64,000 nt of DNA. Source: Leptospira kanakyensis (lineage in GTDB: Bacteria; Spirochaetota; Leptospiria; Leptospirales; Leptospiraceae). Below, in pieces: positions 30,124-40,247 of the stretch. Position numbers and translations under genes: made by a program. The DNA is taken from NCBI RefSeq assembly GCF_004769235.1, contig NZ_RQFG01000019.1, forward strand, positions 946,757 through 1,010,756, in the 5' to 3' direction. Within the stretch, counting starts at the first letter, position 1. Each line of letters opens with the position of its first letter. The notes under the pieces were generated by a model. It searched no databases. It was not told the DNA's origin and worked only from the letters and a program-made list of their open reading frames with translations.

Positions 30124-31849
30124 GAATCTTTGTTAGGTTTGATGCAAGGATAGCCGAACTATCAAGGATATAAGCATCCGTGATCGATTTACGATAAGAT
30201 CTTCTTTCTACCTTGGATCTGCCAATACTTCTTTCTAGTAACAAACTGTTGTGGAAACGTGCTGCTGATTCTACAACTTCAAAAGCCAACTCTTCCCGAA
30301 GAGGAGTGGATTCGATTTCTGCAAATTCAGTCACAACGGTTTCGAATTGTTTGAATAGATCATTTAGGCCATTACTTGCTGCAAAAGTAGCCATTTCTGA
30401 TTTTAAGTATTCACGGTAAATTCCCGTTTCTGTCATACCAGAAACAATCCCACCAATACAAGCGACTGTTTGGAGTTGTGTGGTTCCTTCGTAGATATTT
30501 GTGATTCTTACATCGCGATAGAGTCGAGCCACATCATAATCTTCTGTATAACCAGAACCACCATGGATTTGCATAGCATCATAAGCCACAAGGTTCGCCA
30601 TTTCCGTGATGTAGTATTTGGAAAGTGGAGTGAAAAGTGAGGCAAGTTTTTCCCACTTTTTGAAAGTTTCATCTTTTTTGATGTCTTTTTCAGAAAGCCC
30701 TTTCATCTTTCCTCGTTCTTCTTTCCAACGATACTGGTCGACTGCGTAACTTGCTTCGTATAAAATACAACGCATGGCAGCCACTTCACGTTCCATTCTT
30801 TCCAACATCTTTTTCACTGCTGTGATGTTGTTAATGGTTTTTCCAAACTGAACTCTTTCTTCTGCATACTTTTTACCTTCGAAGTAAGCAGCAGTCGCAA
30901 TCCCCATAGCTTGGGCAGCGATATTGAGTCGTGCTTGGTTCATCATGGCCATGGAATATTTCACAAGACCTTTCCCTTCGTCACCAATCAGAATTCCTGG
31001 ACTGTTTTCAAAAACCACTTCGCAAGTAGGAGAACAATGAAGTCCCATTTTCTTTTCGATAGAAGCCACAAATACATCTTTGGAATGAACTAAAAAGAAA
31101 GAAAGTCCGCGAGCACCACTGGTAGTTGTTCCTGTTCTTGCAAGTGTGAGAATGATGGATGGTGCATTTCCAAAACCACAAGCATGAGTGATGAAACGTT
31201 TGGTTCCTGTGATTTTCCAAGTTCCATCTTCGCCTTTAACAGCTTTGGTTTGTAAGTTAGGAAGGTCAGAACCGTAGTTAGGTTCAGTAAGAGCCATCGC
31301 ACCACAAAGTTCTCCGGCTGCCATCTTCGGAACAAATTCGTGAATCATTTCTTCCGTTCCAAATCGTTCCACAGTTTCCGCAAGGTTCATACAACCAAGA
31401 GTGATGGCAAGGGATCCGTCCCCACGAGAAACACATTCAGATAACATTGATTGTACGACAGAAGGAAGACCTAGTCCACCGTAATGTCTATGGATTCCGT
31501 AAGGAAGGAGACCCGCCGATTTGATTTTTTCAACCACATCGAGCATTGCTTTCGGGAATCCGACTTGGCCGTCTTTATATTTGAGGCCTTCTTCATCCAT
31601 TTGTTTAGCAATTTGGGAAATGTCGTTTCCGGCAATGTCTCCACCAGCTTCTAAGGTAGAACGGTAAAATTCGATGGCATCTTCATAGTTTCCTGGAGCG
31701 AAAGTAAGTTCTTCCTTTCCCGATTTTTGGTATTCTGCAAAGTCTTCAAAACCTTGTTCGTATTGGTCTACTACCTCGTTCCAAGGTGTAAGGGAATCAA
31801 AATGATCAATTAGGTCATCGTTATCGTTAAAATAGTTATTCGAAATCAT
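30095..31849 (-). CDS. Acyl-CoA dehydrogenase (large, ~580-residue type)
   Basis: 584 residues, longer than the ~380-residue short-chain enzymes. The FAD-binding acyl-CoA dehydrogenase layout is clear: [44 protein letters not shown], and the C-terminal [35 protein letters not shown], whose Glu before GTT is the usual catalytic base of this class. The C-terminal ~100-residue extension fits the bacterial group related to DmdC-like and long-chain enzymes. GGAG precedes the ATG at 31849. It catalyses the FAD-dependent alpha,beta-oxidation of an acyl-CoA, probably in beta-oxidation; chain-length range is not readable. Confidence 0.92.
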   Translation of the reverse strand: MISNNYFNDNDDLIDHFDSLTPWNEVVDQYEQGFEDFAEYQKSGKEELTFAPGNYEDAIEFYRSTLEAGGDIAGNDISQIAKQMDEEGLKYKDGQVGFPKAMLDVVEKIKSAGLLPYGIHRHYGGLGLPSVVQSMLSECVSRGDGSLAITLGCMNLAETVERFGTEEMIHEFVPKMAAGELCGAMALTEPNYGSDLPNLQTKAVKGEDGTWKITGTKRFITHACGFGNAPSIILTLARTGTTTSGARGLSFFLVHSKDVFVASIEKKMGLHCSPTCEVVFENSPGILIGDEGKGLVKYSMAMMNQARLNIAAQAMGIATAAYFEGKKYAEERVQFGKTINNITAVKKMLERMEREVAAMRCILYEASYAVDQYRWKEERGKMKGLSEKDIKKDETFKKWEKLASLFTPLSKYYITEMANLVAYDAMQIHGGSGYTEDYDVARLYRDVRITNIYEGTTQLQTVACIGGIVSGMTETGIYREYLKSEMATFAASNGLNDLFKQFETVVTEFAEIESTPLREELAFEVVESAARFHNSLLLERSIGRSKVERRSYRKSITDAYILDSSAILASNLTKIRGKKAPVTA

Positions 31850-31974
31850 AGAGTCGGCTCCTAAATAGGACTTTCACTCAAAGATCCAAGTGGTGAGAAG
31901 AATTACAAATAGTTTTCCCATCCCATGGCCTGAACGAAATGGACGGCCGTTAAGTTAATGGTGTTAGACAAGGA

Positions 31975-33513
31975 TTACTTGATGCGGTTGGCCAAATCTT
32001 GGATGTCTTCGATATGTTCCGAAAGGACTCGCGTATTTTCTGCGACAACTTGGACGGCATCCTCTATACTTTCTGCGGCCCGCATCACTTCCTGGTTTCC
32101 CAGTGATTGTTCTTTGGCAATGGTTTCTAGTTGGGAAGATAAGTCTTTTAATTCCTTTTGTGAATTCACAACACGAGCATTTAATCTCTGTAAGTCGACA
32201 AACTTTTCATTAAAACTAATGACCTTATTTTGAATATTCATCATTTCCTTTTCTTGGTTCTGTGCTAGGTCATTGGCTTCTTTTGCCGAATGATTTCCTT
32301 TTAAGAGATCCGACTTGGATTTGAGAATGGTTTTGGAAATGATACTGGCATTTGTCGCAGAGTTGTCGGCAAGTTTGGCAACCTCTTGGGCAACAACGGC
32401 AAACCCACGACCATGTTCCCCTGCCCTTGCCGCTTCGATCGAAGCATTGAGCGCCAGGAGATTGGTTTGGTCAGCGATTTCTTTCATGATTTGGTTTACA
32501 TCTTCTACCTTTTGGAAACTAGAACTCACTTCCGATAAAATTGAATTCAAATTTTCCATGGAACCAGTCACCAAATTACTAAACTGAGAGGATTGATTGA
32601 TTTGTTCTGAGATGGAATCAATCTCTAAACGAACCGATTTCACAATACCTTCGAGGGTTTGGCTTTCTTCATTTAATGTTTCGATTCGATTGTATTGGTC
32701 TTTGACAAAAGAAAAAGAGTTTTCTGTAGATTGAGAAATCTCCGTTAAGGAAGCAGAAATTTCTTCAATGGATGCCGCTTGGTTTTGAACCAGCCCATTC
32801 AAATCACTCGCAAAAATTTTTAGTGAAGCTACAGATGCATTTAGACTTTCTCCTGTTTCCACCATGGCTTCTTTTTGTTTTTCCATTACCTTAGAATGTG
32901 CATCCGACGTATTTTTTCCGAGAACGGCTTCATCCCGAATGGAAATGAGTAATCCAACCATTTTACCAATCACAACCGTTGCCATGATCAGAAAAAAAAC
33001 TTTTACAATTTCCACAGGCAAAGAAATGGAATAGGCCATCTTATGTGTATCATTGCGGTCAATAAACTCCATACCGGAGATTCCAGAAAGTACCAGAGAT
33101 CCCACTTGCACAACAACTAACATTGCTCCTAAAACATAAGTTTGGCGGGAAGAAAATAAAAAACCAGAATATAATAGTATAAAAAATGAAATGATATAAT
33201 TGACTCCATCCTTCAGAGCTGAGGCTGCGATATCCAAATCAATGATACTTTGTCCCCAGGTATTCGAACCAATGAGAATGATATCAATGAAAACAAACCA
33301 AAAGGCATAAGGATTTTTTCCTTTTTTTAAAAGCAGGAACTGAGTGAGAGCCACCAACCCATAAAAGAAAGTGGTGAAGAGCATCATAATGAGTTGGTCT
33401 CTGTGGAGAGATCCCAAACTCCCAACAATTCCTAAAATAAAAATCACAAGCAGAGTCGTGCGGATGGAATTGATGGTCTTTATGGCTTTTAGGGAATAAG
33501 AATCCAGATGCAT
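31975..33513 (-). CDS. Methyl-accepting chemotaxis protein with membrane-only sensor region
   Basis: 512 residues. About six hydrophobic segments occupy residues 15-190 with only short loops; no periplasmic ligand domain and no HAMP is obvious. The cytoplasmic part is a classic MCP signalling hairpin: long coiled coil with the tip [39 protein letters not shown] (given here as two parts around the IEAARAGE core). It should couple to CheA/CheW and modulate flagellar rotation. Sensing is expected within the membrane or by energy state. It is divergent from the CobW gene; no functional tie to it is evident. Confidence 0.93.
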   Translation of the reverse strand: MHLDSYSLKAIKTINSIRTTLLVIFILGIVGSLGSLHRDQLIMMLFTTFFYGLVALTQFLLLKKGKNPYAFWFVFIDIILIGSNTWGQSIIDLDIAASALKDGVNYIISFFILLYSGFLFSSRQTYVLGAMLVVVQVGSLVLSGISGMEFIDRNDTHKMAYSISLPVEIVKVFFLIMATVVIGKMVGLLISIRDEAVLGKNTSDAHSKVMEKQKEAMVETGESLNASVASLKIFASDLNGLVQNQAASIEEISASLTEISQSTENSFSFVKDQYNRIETLNEESQTLEGIVKSVRLEIDSISEQINQSSQFSNLVTGSMENLNSILSEVSSSFQKVEDVNQIMKEIADQTNLLALNASIEAARAGEHGRGFAVVAQEVAKLADNSATNASIISKTILKSKSDLLKGNHSAKEANDLAQNQEKEMMNIQNKVISFNEKFVDLQRLNARVVNSQKELKDLSSQLETIAKEQSLGNQEVMRAAESIEDAVQVVAENTRVLSEHIEDIQDLANRIK

Positions 33514-33597
33514 TTCTAAAGAATTTGAACTTAGTTCATAAAAAGCAAGGATTTCCCCGCAATTTTAGGGTAAAGTCGAAGTTCCAGTCCAAACAGA

Positions 33598-33620
33598 TAA
33601 ATGCAACAAAATTGCAATTA
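33598..33620 (+). promoter_or_regulatory. Upstream copy of the TGCAA-N5-TTGCA operator
   Basis: TGCAA (33602-33606), five bases, TTGCA (33612-33616), flanked by TAA and TTA that also pair, with one mismatch between. It lies 64 bp before the CobW start codon. The centre is 50 bp from that of the second copy, about five helical turns, so bound dimers would lie on the same DNA face. Confidence 0.6.
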
Positions 33621-33649
33621 CTCGTTGACAGAATTTCCTCAAAAAAACA

Positions 33650-33668
33650 AATGCAACTATATTGCATT
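33650..33668 (+). promoter_or_regulatory. Proximal copy of the TGCAA-N5-TTGCA operator
   Basis: Arms AATGCAA (33650-33656) and TTGCATT (33662-33668) around CTATA are a perfect 7-bp dyad. It overlaps a possible -10 TATATT (33658-33663) and ends 3 bp before the AAGGAA ribosome site, a typical repressor position. Confidence 0.7.
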
Positions 33669-33679
33669 AAGGAAATTCT

Positions 33680-34921
33680 ATGAAACCCAAAATTCCCGTC
33701 ACCGTTCTCTCTGGTTTTTTAGGAGCCGGTAAAACTACCCTACTCAACCACATCTTATCCAACCGCGAAGGCCTTCGTGTGGCAGTGATCGTCAATGATA
33801 TGAGCGAAGTGAATATTGATGCGAAGCTTGTTGCCTCCGGAGGACATCTCAGTCGTACCAATGAAAAATTGGTAGAGATGTCCAATGGTTGTATCTGTTG
33901 CACCCTTCGCGAAGATTTACTTTTAGAGATTTCAAAACTAGCAAATGAGGGAAGGTTTGATTCCATTCTCATCGAATCCACGGGAATTTCTGAACCCCTA
34001 CCTATCGCCGAAACATTTACCTTTGCTGATGAAAACGGAATCAGTTTATCGGATCTAGTCACTCTTGATTCGATGATTACCGTTGTAGATGCGGTTAATT
34101 TTTTAAAAGACTTTCAAAGTTTAGATTCATTAAGCGAACGTAATTTAGGTGCCGGAGAGGATGATGACAGGGACATTGTGGATTTACTTGTGGACCAAGT
34201 GGAATTTAGCGACACGATCATCGTCAATAAAATCAGTTTGTTATCGGAAGAAAAAAAGAACAGGCTCCTTACCATCTTACGATCGCTAAATGCAGATGCA
34301 GAAATTTTGACTACAGATTATAGCAAAGTTCCTTTATCCAAAGTTTTGAATACAGGACGATTTGATTTTGATAAGGCAAGCCAGTCTCCTTTATGGCTAA
34401 AAGAACTTCGAGGAGAACATGTTCCCGAAACCGAAGAATATGGAATTAAAAGTTTTGTATATGGAAATAGACGCCCCTTCCATCCGGAACGATTTTATCA
34501 ATGGTTACATTCCGAAAAACCAGGAGTGGTTCGTGCCAAAGGATTTGTTTGGGTGGCAAGTAAAATGGATTGGGTAATCCTCTACTCGCAAGCAGGTAAC
34601 TTATCCTCATACAAACCCGAAGGGTATTGGTGGGCCTGCATTCCCGACGAAGATATCCCTGACGATCCTGAAGTATTTCAAAATTTACAAGCGCACTGGT
34701 TGGAACCTTGGGGAGACCGGCGCCAAGAGATTGTCCTCATTGGTCGCGATATGGATGAAAAAAAATTAAGAACCTCTCTCGATAAATGCCTGTTAAATGA
34801 CAAAGAATACAAGGAAGGGCCAGAAGTTTGGGCAAATTTTGATGATCCATTTCCGAATTGGGATGCGATGATTGGAGAGTCAGAAGAAAAATCGATTCAA
34901 GAAGAAGAATCAACTCGATAA
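33680..34921 (+). CDS. CobW-family metal GTPase (ZigA/YciC-like)
   Basis: 413 residues. The G3E GTPase core has a P-loop at G12-F-L-G-A-G-K18-T-T, the metal-binding motif C71-I-C-C74, [10 protein letters not shown] and the base motif VNKIS. The CobW C-terminal domain ([24 protein letters not shown]) follows from about residue 255. Members such as ZigA, YciC and ZNG1 are zinc chaperones that deliver zinc to client metalloproteins when zinc is scarce; cobalamin-type CobW proteins are the alternative. Two operator copies shared with the metal ABC operon support the zinc-shortage role. AAGGAA precedes the ATG. It converges on the HEAT-repeat gene. Confidence 0.92.
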   Translation: MKPKIPVTVLSGFLGAGKTTLLNHILSNREGLRVAVIVNDMSEVNIDAKLVASGGHLSRTNEKLVEMSNGCICCTLREDLLLEISKLANEGRFDSILIESTGISEPLPIAETFTFADENGISLSDLVTLDSMITVVDAVNFLKDFQSLDSLSERNLGAGEDDDRDIVDLLVDQVEFSDTIIVNKISLLSEEKKNRLLTILRSLNADAEILTTDYSKVPLSKVLNTGRFDFDKASQSPLWLKELRGEHVPETEEYGIKSFVYGNRRPFHPERFYQWLHSEKPGVVRAKGFVWVASKMDWVILYSQAGNLSSYKPEGYWWACIPDEDIPDDPEVFQNLQAHWLEPWGDRRQEIVLIGRDMDEKKLRTSLDKCLLNDKEYKEGPEVWANFDDPFPNWDAMIGESEEKSIQEEESTR

Positions 34922-34936
34922 AAGTTTATCTATTAG

Positions 34937-34963
34937 TTTTGCCGGTAGAACTAACCGGCAAAA
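34937..34963. repeat. Perfect inverted repeat between convergent genes
   Basis: TTTTGCCGGT and ACCGGCAAAA surround a seven-base loop, a 10-bp perfect stem between the CobW stop and the HEAT-gene stop. The A/T ends lie inside the stem, and no T-run follows on either strand, so it is not a standard terminator. It could still end both transcripts or be a protein site. Confidence 0.6.
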
Positions 34964-35000
34964 TATCCAATCACTCTACTAGATAAAAAATATCTCAAAT

Positions 35001-36566
35001 TTATAAATTCCCTTTTGCCCATTCATTCCATTCTTTTGCTGTACGGAATTTTTGTCCTGTGATAGCAGTTAACGCATAATAACTCAGTTTTCGTTTTTCA
35101 GAATCGTCACCGTTGGTGTAAGTTAACAAAAGTGGAATGGACTTTTTATCCTTTCGTTTGGCAATTTCTTCCATAGCAGGTCTATAAACATCGGCATCTT
35201 TGGATTTGGTTGCTCCTTCCAGGACTAGACGTGCCTCTTCTGTGGGGATGAGAGCCACTGTCGAAAGGATTTGCGGAGACATCTTTGGTCTGTCAGAAAG
35301 TAATTCTTTTAATTTAGGAAGGCTTGTTGGATCAGCAATGGAACCCAGTGCTTCCAAAACATAAACCATAAGTTTGGCATCTCCCTTATCGAGAGCTTTG
35401 ATTAGATCAGGAACCGCTTCCTTGGCACCAAGAATTCCAAGTGCCCAAGCAGAACCATAGGGCCCTTCCGAATCCCCCGATAATAAAACTTTTCGAAGGA
35501 TAGGAACGGAAGTCTTGTCCCCGATCCAACCCAATGCTTCTGCAAAACTATCACGTTCGGGTGTGGATGGTTTTTCGAGTAATTCTTCAATACGAAGCCT
35601 TCCTTCTTTATACCTTTGTCGGCCGACAATTTTAGCAGCACTCCCCCAACTTTTTGTTTCCTTTCCGTTTAACAGACCAAAGGCTAACTTTGCTGCTTCT
35701 TTTGAAGGAATCGAACACAAAACATCAGTGGTATAAAGTTTGGTTTCTGCATCTTCTGAACTTAAAAATTGAAAAACTTGGGGAACTACGGAAGGATTCC
35801 CAATTTCGATGAGGGCCATGGAAGCATTTTCTTTTCCTTTGCTATAAGGAAGACCGAGTGCTTTCACAAGCACATCATTTGCATTTTTTGCTTTGATTCT
35901 TCCGAGAGCCAAATAAGCCGCCGCAAGAGTTGGAGATTCGTCTTGTGTTTTAGTAAGGCCTAGTAAATAGGATTCAGAAAAACTGACTTTTAATTTTCCG
36001 AGAGCCATCGCGTATGTTTTGTCTTTTTCTCGATCTTTATTTTTAGATGCCAGATTCAAAATTTGAGAACCGACAGTTCCAACTCCTATTTGTACGAGTG
36101 CATCCACTGTTTGTAAACGGAGAGTCGGGTTTTCGTCATCTAACAAAGGATAAATTCTATTTCCCACAGAAGGATCTTTCAAACGTGTGAGGGCATCCAA
36201 ATAAACATCTTTGGGATTATCCTTGTCCGACCACATCAAATCGGCGATTGCCATTGAAGAAGATTTGTCTTTTAAATCCCCGAGGGCAATGGCAGCACCC
36301 GCACGAACCCCTGGTTCCTTATCTGATAAAAGTTTTTTTAATTTAGGGATGGCTGATCTTTCTTCACGACTGCCTAGTTGGATGGCTGCTTGGGAACGAG
36401 TGAAGGTATCAGTTGAATCCAGATTTTCCAATAGTTCTTTTGTGGTTGGTTCTTCTGACACAATTTCTCCTACGGAGTTTGTATCCTGCTTCACCGGGAC
36501 TGGATCACAATTCAAAATAAGAAAAAGGGCTAAAAAAAAGAAAAAAGAAATCCGATTCGTTTGCAT
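35001..36566 (-). CDS. HEAT-repeat lipoprotein
   Basis: About 521 residues from the ATG at 36566; a TTG at 36584 is the longer alternative. The signal MQTNRISFFFFLALFLILNC ends in the lipobox LILNC. The mature protein is a run of PBS-lyase-like HEAT repeats of about 31 residues (for example AIPKLKKLLSDKEPGVRAGAAIALGDLKDKSS, given as representative only in part: GVRAGAAIALGDL) from about residue 45 to the end, a curved helical scaffold for protein binding. No catalytic motif. Expected to be an exported, membrane-tethered adaptor. Partner unknown. Confidence 0.8.
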   Translation of the reverse strand: MQTNRISFFFFLALFLILNCDPVPVKQDTNSVGEIVSEEPTTKELLENLDSTDTFTRSQAAIQLGSREERSAIPKLKKLLSDKEPGVRAGAAIALGDLKDKSSSMAIADLMWSDKDNPKDVYLDALTRLKDPSVGNRIYPLLDDENPTLRLQTVDALVQIGVGTVGSQILNLASKNKDREKDKTYAMALGKLKVSFSESYLLGLTKTQDESPTLAAAYLALGRIKAKNANDVLVKALGLPYSKGKENASMALIEIGNPSVVPQVFQFLSSEDAETKLYTTDVLCSIPSKEAAKLAFGLLNGKETKSWGSAAKIVGRQRYKEGRLRIEELLEKPSTPERDSFAEALGWIGDKTSVPILRKVLLSGDSEGPYGSAWALGILGAKEAVPDLIKALDKGDAKLMVYVLEALGSIADPTSLPKLKELLSDRPKMSPQILSTVALIPTEEARLVLEGATKSKDADVYRPAMEEIAKRKDKKSIPLLLTYTNGDDSEKRKLSYYALTAITGQKFRTAKEWNEWAKGNL

Positions 36567-36677
36567 GCCAGACAAATGTATCAATTTAAAAATCTGCCTA
36601 CAAGTGATAATTCAGAAAGAATGTATGAATTTTTTAGATCCATACATTTCTTTTTCCACCTTCGTTATGAATTTTAT

Positions 36678-38201
36678 TTACAATGATAGTAAAAATCGAA
36701 TCATACTGGCGCGGTCAGATACATTCAGAGTCAAAAAATATTTTTTACTTTTTTCGGCTTCTCCACCATGCCAAAGAATGGCTTCATCTAAAGTTTTTGC
36801 CCTTCCATCATGAAGAAACCTCGACTTTCCGTTGACAGTTCCTAAAAGTCCAATCCCCCAAAGTGGTGCGGTTCTCCATTCTCTTTCATTTGCTTCTCCA
36901 TCCGCCTTTCCATCACTTAAGTCTTCTCCCATATCATGTAAAAGTAAATCGGTATAGGGACGTATGGTTTGGTTAGAAAGGAGTGGGTTCGAAGTATTCG
37001 AAGCCGTAACCATCTTTTCCGTATGACATTTGTTACATCCAGCCATAAAAAAATGTTTTTTACCTGTAAGAATCGCCGTTGTGTTTGCATTACGACGAAC
37101 CGGTACTGCAACAAGTTGCATGTATTTTGTAATGGCAGTCATTTTTTCTTCTGTAACTTCTGGGTTTCCACCACTAACTGCACTCGAACAAGTCGTTTGC
37201 GTAACACTACAGTTTTCTTGGCTAAACATAGGACTTTTGATACCGATATCTCCAGAAAAAGCAGCAGAGTTTTGGCGTATCAGAGTGGGAGCATTTGCCT
37301 TCCATCCAAATCGGCCAAGTGATTTTCCACTTCCTGCAAGATCCCAAATGTAATTGGGCCTTCCCGAAATTCCATCACCATTTAGATCCAAAGGATCTGA
37401 GCGAGAAACTATCGTTTCCTCAGGAATCGCTTCTAAAAGACCAAGTCCTATCACTTGTTGTGTCAACCGAACTGATGTTTTGTGGTTCGAATCTAAAGGG
37501 CCATATCCGAGATTGCTAAATACAATAGTTGGTTTGCGTAGAGAATAGGTGCTTCCGTCCAGGTATGTTCCAGTGATCGTATCGTATTCTAGATGTACAT
37601 CTCCTTCCGGAGTCACACCAGCCACAGCATTCGGTTGGAACTGTGTGCCATAAACTGGCTCTGGATCGTTTCCTTTTGTACCTACACCTAACCGAACCAA
37701 GGTGAAAACTAAAGGATCTCCATCATCTTCTACCGCTCGTCCATTTCCTACGTGACAACCCAAACAAGAATTGGTATGAAAAAAAGGTCCGAGCCCATCC
37801 CGGTCTGGTAAACCAGCAGAAAATCCGGGAGTCCAAGGAACTTCAAAGACAGCTTGCCCCACAGTAAAATCGGAGATTGTTGTTAAGGGAGCATTTTTTC
37901 CAAATTGAAGGAAGGCACGAGCATCCGTGACAAAACTGGTCATAGACTTTCCTCCAGAGAGTTCTTCCCCTTCTTCAAAATCCCAAGGATATTTTTCCGA
38001 CTGAGACAACCCAAGTAAGGCCAAACAAGAATCACCAACACAAAGTTTTTTCTCATTCGGACATCCCCATACGGATGTAGAATTGACTACATCCGACAAC
38101 CCTAGGTTCGTAGAACAGGAGTTTGCTTCTACGAACGCACACCCATAAGAAAAATATACAAAACAGAAAAATAAAAAAAATCTGATCAAAACAAATACCA
38201 A
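36678..38201 (-). CDS. Di-haem peroxidase-like lipoprotein (DUF1111 family)
   Basis: 507 residues if translation begins at the TTG at 38201; no ATG fits the exported N-terminus and a TTG at 38189 is the alternative. The hydrophobic leader ends YFSYGC, a possible lipobox. Two c-type haem motifs are visible, CLGCH (about residue 150) and CNKCH (about residue 390), as in the di-haem oxidoreductase/putative peroxidase family DUF1111. The family signature YTDLLLHDMG...REWRTAPLWGIG...FLHDGRA...AILWHGGEA is conserved. It starts 9 bp after the RCC1 lipoprotein gene and is presumably co-transcribed. A paralogue lies in the imelysin operon at 43769. Likely exported redox enzyme; substrate not established. 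Confidence 0.85.
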   Translation of the reverse strand: MVFVLIRFFLFFCFVYFSYGCAFVEANSCSTNLGLSDVVNSTSVWGCPNEKKLCVGDSCLALLGLSQSEKYPWDFEEGEELSGGKSMTSFVTDARAFLQFGKNAPLTTISDFTVGQAVFEVPWTPGFSAGLPDRDGLGPFFHTNSCLGCHVGNGRAVEDDGDPLVFTLVRLGVGTKGNDPEPVYGTQFQPNAVAGVTPEGDVHLEYDTITGTYLDGSTYSLRKPTIVFSNLGYGPLDSNHKTSVRLTQQVIGLGLLEAIPEETIVSRSDPLDLNGDGISGRPNYIWDLAGSGKSLGRFGWKANAPTLIRQNSAAFSGDIGIKSPMFSQENCSVTQTTCSSAVSGGNPEVTEEKMTAITKYMQLVAVPVRRNANTTAILTGKKHFFMAGCNKCHTEKMVTASNTSNPLLSNQTIRPYTDLLLHDMGEDLSDGKADGEANEREWRTAPLWGIGLLGTVNGKSRFLHDGRAKTLDEAILWHGGEAEKSKKYFLTLNVSDRASMIRFLLSL

Positions 38202-38210
38202 TATAGAAAC

Positions 38211-40043
38211 CTATTCTGGGATCGTTAGAAAGATTGGGGTTGTAGCCGCCCAAGTTTCTTGTAAATCAGACCTTCCAATGGAACCTTTAAAGTTCCAACC
38301 CCAACCATATAGAACTCCGGATTTTAGAATGGCAAAATTATGTAATGCCCCACACCCAAAGTATTGGATGTCTTTGATGCCCACAACAATGTCTCCCGGA
38401 GTGTAAAGTTTGGCAGGTGTTGTTTGACCCGTTCCTAAATTTCCACTGGAGTTTGCTCCCCAACCTTTCACTGTCCCATCGCCTAAGATAGCAAAACTCT
38501 GCGTTCCGTTCGCCCAAACAGAAACGGCATTGTATAAACCTGTCACAAGAGTTGGTGTAGGAACCGGAGCCGGTGACCCAGTCCCACCGATGCCCAATTG
38601 ACCACTGGCAGCAAGTCCCCAAGCATAAACAGTTCCATCATTTTTCAAAGCAATGATATGATCACGTCCTGTTGCGATATGGATAATTCCAGAAAGAGAA
38701 CTTACTTTTTTAGGAGTGCCATTGACTTCCGTAGAAGTTCCAAGAACCCCATCACCCAAATTTCCATATTGGTCTTTACCCCAAACATAAACGTCACCTG
38801 ACTTTGTCAAGGCGGCTGAATGATCAGATCCTCCAATGACTTGGATGATATCTGTCGGAAGGCCAATCACATTCACAGGGTTTGCAGAGTAAGTTCCTGC
38901 CCCACCCGTTCCATTCCCAAGTTGGCCTACAGAATTCGAACCAAAACTAACAACCGTTCCGTCTTTTTTGAGAACGAGCACATGATCAAAACCATATACA
39001 CCCATTACCGCATTGGTAATCCCAGGAACCTTCCTCGGCGGATTCCTTGGACCTGCATCCGTCGCAGCTGCTTGTAGATCGCCAATATTCCCCATACCCA
39101 ATTGACCAACGGCATTAGCTCCCCAAGTCCAGACAGATCCATCTTCAGTGATGGCAAGGGAACTGTTTTGGTTGAATCCAATCGAAACAACATTAGAAAT
39201 TGTTGATAGTTTGGTAATTTTAGGATTGGTAAGATCTCCCGTGGACGTTCCCGTTCCGAGTTGTCCAAAATTATTTCGTCCCCAAGTATATAAACTTCCA
39301 TTGACCACATAACCAGAGTGAGACCCTCCAGCCGAAATTCGATTTCCAAAATAAGTCAGGACGGTTTTTTTCGCAGAAACACCCGCTTCATTTGTACAAT
39401 GGACTTGGATCTTATTTGCACCAAGTAAAGGTTTCATAGAAACGGATGAAGTAACTTCTCCCTTTCCTACTGTGATATTTTCTTTTTCCGTTTTATTTTG
39501 TAAAACATGACAGGTTAACGAATCTGTTGTTTTTATATTTAATGCCAAATCATATGTTTTGATGATACTTCCGTCTTTTGGAGATAAAATTTCAAATTTA
39601 GATCCGACCTCTTTCTGGTTCGCAAGACTCACAAGAAAAATGGTATCTGTCAAATGAGAGATGTCTTCAATGGAAGGTTCTAAATTTTCAGAGGAAGAAA
39701 GTTTAAAGGATCCGAGTGTCTTTCCATTGACGTCCTTTACTAAAATTTCGTAACTACCAGTCCCCAAAGAGAGTTGCCAGGAACCAGTGTCTGTTGTGGT
39801 AGAAAGAGATTTGGAAAGTCCCTCCGCTTTAGAACTGGTTTGGGCCGCGATTTCTAAACTGGCATTGGGGATAGGATTTCCTGCCCCATCGGTTAGTGTT
39901 CCCGAAACCATGGAGAGGTTCAAAGTAAAACCAAGCAGGGCCAAAGCAGCTGGGTCAGTTTCTTTCTTCTCGCAAAAACTAAAAACTGCCAAACAAACAG
40001 CCAAAATCAGCGATTTTCCGAAAATGTTTCTTTCTATGTTCAT
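38211..40043 (-). CDS. RCC1-repeat lipoprotein
   Basis: About 610 residues from the ATG at 40043, which has AAGGAG nine bases upstream; a longer reading to 40073 is not supported. The signal peptide ends FSFC (lipobox). Residues ~35-130 resemble a carboxypeptidase-regulatory-like/Cna-B beta domain (SGTLTDGAGNPIPNASLEI). The C-terminal ~370 residues form an RCC1 beta-propeller, with repeated WGxNxxGQLGxG units (YTWGRNNFGQLGTG, WTWGANAVGQLGMG, FGSNSVGQLGNG, YVWGKDQYGNLGDG, YAWGLAASGQLGIG, KGWGANSSGNLGTG, YGWGWNFKGSIG). Extracellular RCC1 proteins are usually binding platforms. It is co-transcribed with the di-haem gene at 36678. Confidence 0.88.
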   Translation of the reverse strand: MNIERNIFGKSLILAVCLAVFSFCEKKETDPAALALLGFTLNLSMVSGTLTDGAGNPIPNASLEIAAQTSSKAEGLSKSLSTTTDTGSWQLSLGTGSYEILVKDVNGKTLGSFKLSSSENLEPSIEDISHLTDTIFLVSLANQKEVGSKFEILSPKDGSIIKTYDLALNIKTTDSLTCHVLQNKTEKENITVGKGEVTSSVSMKPLLGANKIQVHCTNEAGVSAKKTVLTYFGNRISAGGSHSGYVVNGSLYTWGRNNFGQLGTGTSTGDLTNPKITKLSTISNVVSIGFNQNSSLAITEDGSVWTWGANAVGQLGMGNIGDLQAAATDAGPRNPPRKVPGITNAVMGVYGFDHVLVLKKDGTVVSFGSNSVGQLGNGTGGAGTYSANPVNVIGLPTDIIQVIGGSDHSAALTKSGDVYVWGKDQYGNLGDGVLGTSTEVNGTPKKVSSLSGIIHIATGRDHIIALKNDGTVYAWGLAASGQLGIGGTGSPAPVPTPTLVTGLYNAVSVWANGTQSFAILGDGTVKGWGANSSGNLGTGQTTPAKLYTPGDIVVGIKDIQYFGCGALHNFAILKSGVLYGWGWNFKGSIGRSDLQETWAATTPIFLTIPE

Positions 40044-40108
40044 GGATTTGTTCTCCTTAGAGGTTGAGGTCAATAATGAAATCGAGTCTCAAATTCAACT
40101 AATTTTTT

Positions 40109-40119
40109 GAACGATGTTC
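40109..40119. repeat. GAACNNNGTTC dyad upstream of the RCC1/di-haem operon
   Basis: A perfect GAAC-GAT-GTTC dyad 66 bp before the RCC1 lipoprotein start. The same layout with a TTTTTT flank (TTTTTTGAACGA) occurs at 42305-42321. Possible shared regulator site; unproven. Confidence 0.35.
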
Positions 40120-40187
40120 CTGTCAAGCACAGAGAGAAATTTCCGAACTTTGGTCGGGCATAGGGATCGGGGGAAAAGTATGTTCGT

Positions 40188-40215
40188 AAAAAAAAGAGGA
40201 CGGTTTGTCCTCTTT
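40188..40215 (-). terminator. Rho-independent terminator of the SGNH/small-protein operon
   Basis: A 9-bp stem (AAAGAGGAC/GTCCTCTTT) with a 5-base loop is followed on the minus strand by eight T. It lies 33 bp past the stop of the 225-residue gene. Confidence 0.85.
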
Positions 40216-40247
40216 AAAAGAAATCAGGTAAGTTCGAAATGCGGGAA

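Noticed and set aside
37107..37120. TGCAACAAGTTGCA dyad
   Set aside because: Spacing is four bases and it lies within the di-haem coding sequence.
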